Of a stretch of DNA of 64,000 nt, positions 63,674 to 64,000 are shown one piece after another (positions within the stretch are counted from its first letter, which is position 1; each line of letters opens with the position of its first letter). Position numbers and translations under genes: made by a program. This DNA is from Ornithinimicrobium pratense. GTDB taxonomy: Bacteria; Actinomycetota; Actinomycetes; Actinomycetales; Dermatophilaceae. A model generated the notes under the pieces. That model was not told where the DNA came from. It was given only the letters and a program-made list of their open reading frames with translations, and ran no database searches. The stretch lies in contig NZ_CP044427.1 of assembly GCF_008843165.1 (NCBI RefSeq), forward strand, positions 1,612,001-1,676,000. The letters run 5' to 3'.

Positions 63674-64000
63674 GTGAGCGACCGCGACCGCGAGCACCAC
63701 GATGTTGGCGGTGACCCGTCGACGGCCCGCCTGCCGCACGGTGGCGCACTGCCGGCAGCCGACTACTCCTTCGACGATGAGCTGCCCCGGCTCTCGCCCG
63801 AGGACCAGCGCACGGTCGACGCCCTTCGCCCCGGCACCGCCCTGCTCATCGTGCTCCGCGGCCCCAACAGCGGCGCCCGCTTCCTGCTCGACGCCGACGA
63901 GGTCTCCTCGGGCCGGCACCCCCACAGCGACATCTTTCTCGACGACGTCACCGTCTCCCGGCGGCACGCAATCTTCGTCAAGCACGACCAGGGGTATGCC
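63674..64000 (+). CDS. FHA-domain protein, GarA/OdhI-like, cut by window edge
   Basis: 109 codons are visible. The FHA core is clear: GTALLIVLRGPNSGARFLLD then EVSSGRHPHSDIFLDDVTVS followed by RRHAIF, the phosphothreonine-binding strands. In mycobacteria the equivalent GarA inhibits 2-oxoglutarate dehydrogenase and is switched off by phosphorylation of an ETTS motif near its N-terminus. Here the N-terminal 60 residues contain no ETTS-like motif. GTG 63674 follows GGGAGG; TACAGT at 63585-63590 is a candidate -10. C-terminal end missing. Confidence 0.93.
   Translation, partial: MSDRDREHHDVGGDPSTARLPHGGALPAADYSFDDELPRLSPEDQRTVDALRPGTALLIVLRGPNSGARFLLDADEVSSGRHPHSDIFLDDVTVSRRHAIFVKHDQGYA

Overview
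The window is high-GC DNA (roughly 70% G+C by eye) with dense gene packing, many ATGA/GTGA start-stop overlaps, frequent GTG starts, and -10 hexamers of the TANNNT type 6-7 bases before start codons. Gene content points to Actinomycetota, probably a member of Micrococcales close to Intrasporangiaceae/Ornithinimicrobiaceae. That placement rests on gene order and style, not on a database search. Supporting markers are a CarD-family RNA polymerase regulator, an F420-type nitroreductase-fold enzyme, a DUF664 protein, a class F sortase, and the order CDP-alcohol phosphatidyltransferase - DUF881 - small basic protein - DUF881 - gcvH - FHA, which matches mycobacterial Rv1822-Rv1827.

Layout. 1-3132: 3'-truncated pta, divergent pabC-like gene, tRNA-Val(CAC). 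3133-4317: decayed DNA downstream of the tRNA, with a frameshifted methyltransferase. 4336-16591: accessory and surface genes: LysR with its divergent EamA exporter, a CHRD protein - class F sortase - CopD cluster, an unknown helical protein, DUF664, an APH-type kinase, an HTTM pair, CarD and an MFS carrier. 16697-22834: Nudix, thrS, GNAT-like, F420-type enzyme, HIT protein, pdxS-pdxT. 23000-33169: yebC, ruvCAB, yajC-secD-secF, apt, rel. 33278-39942: M18 aminopeptidase, DUF349, metallo-beta-lactamase-fold hydrolase, ACC deaminase, hisS. 39948-40693: frameshifted lipoprotein cyclophilin. 40821-48641: a TrpR-like regulator followed by a complete eight-gene histidine operon. 48694-51770: an HTH/Clp-N pair with a striking operator, then a zinc-ribbon hydrolase and small membrane proteins. 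51858-60089: xerD, parA, scpA, scpB, rluB-like, cmk, sulfurtransferase, sufE, der. 60146-64000: tRNA-Pro(GGG) and the pgsA-like - DUF881 - sbp - DUF881 - gcvH - FHA cluster, cut by the right edge.

How the genes work together. Most of the window is housekeeping: recombination and resolution (RuvABC, XerD, ParA, ScpAB), protein export (YajC-SecDF), stringent response (Rel), translation (ThrS, HisS, two tRNAs, Der, YebC), and vitamin B6 synthesis (PdxST).

The most unusual block is the histidine operon. Its order hisG-D-C-B-H-A-F-I, the bifunctional HisB and HisIE fusions, a HisA-type rather than PriA-type isomerase, and a 4-base overlap at all seven junctions are the enterobacterial arrangement. 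Actinobacteria normally carry dispersed genes, a monofunctional HisB and bifunctional PriA. This looks like wholesale replacement by lateral transfer.

Other points of interest are a dispersed 9-mer (GGTATGCCG, 14 complete copies on both strands), a three-half-site operator in front of an HTH/Clp-N pair, two leaderless mini-ORFs (one stop-start coupled to xerD), an intergenic 22-bp repeat family, and two frameshifted genes.
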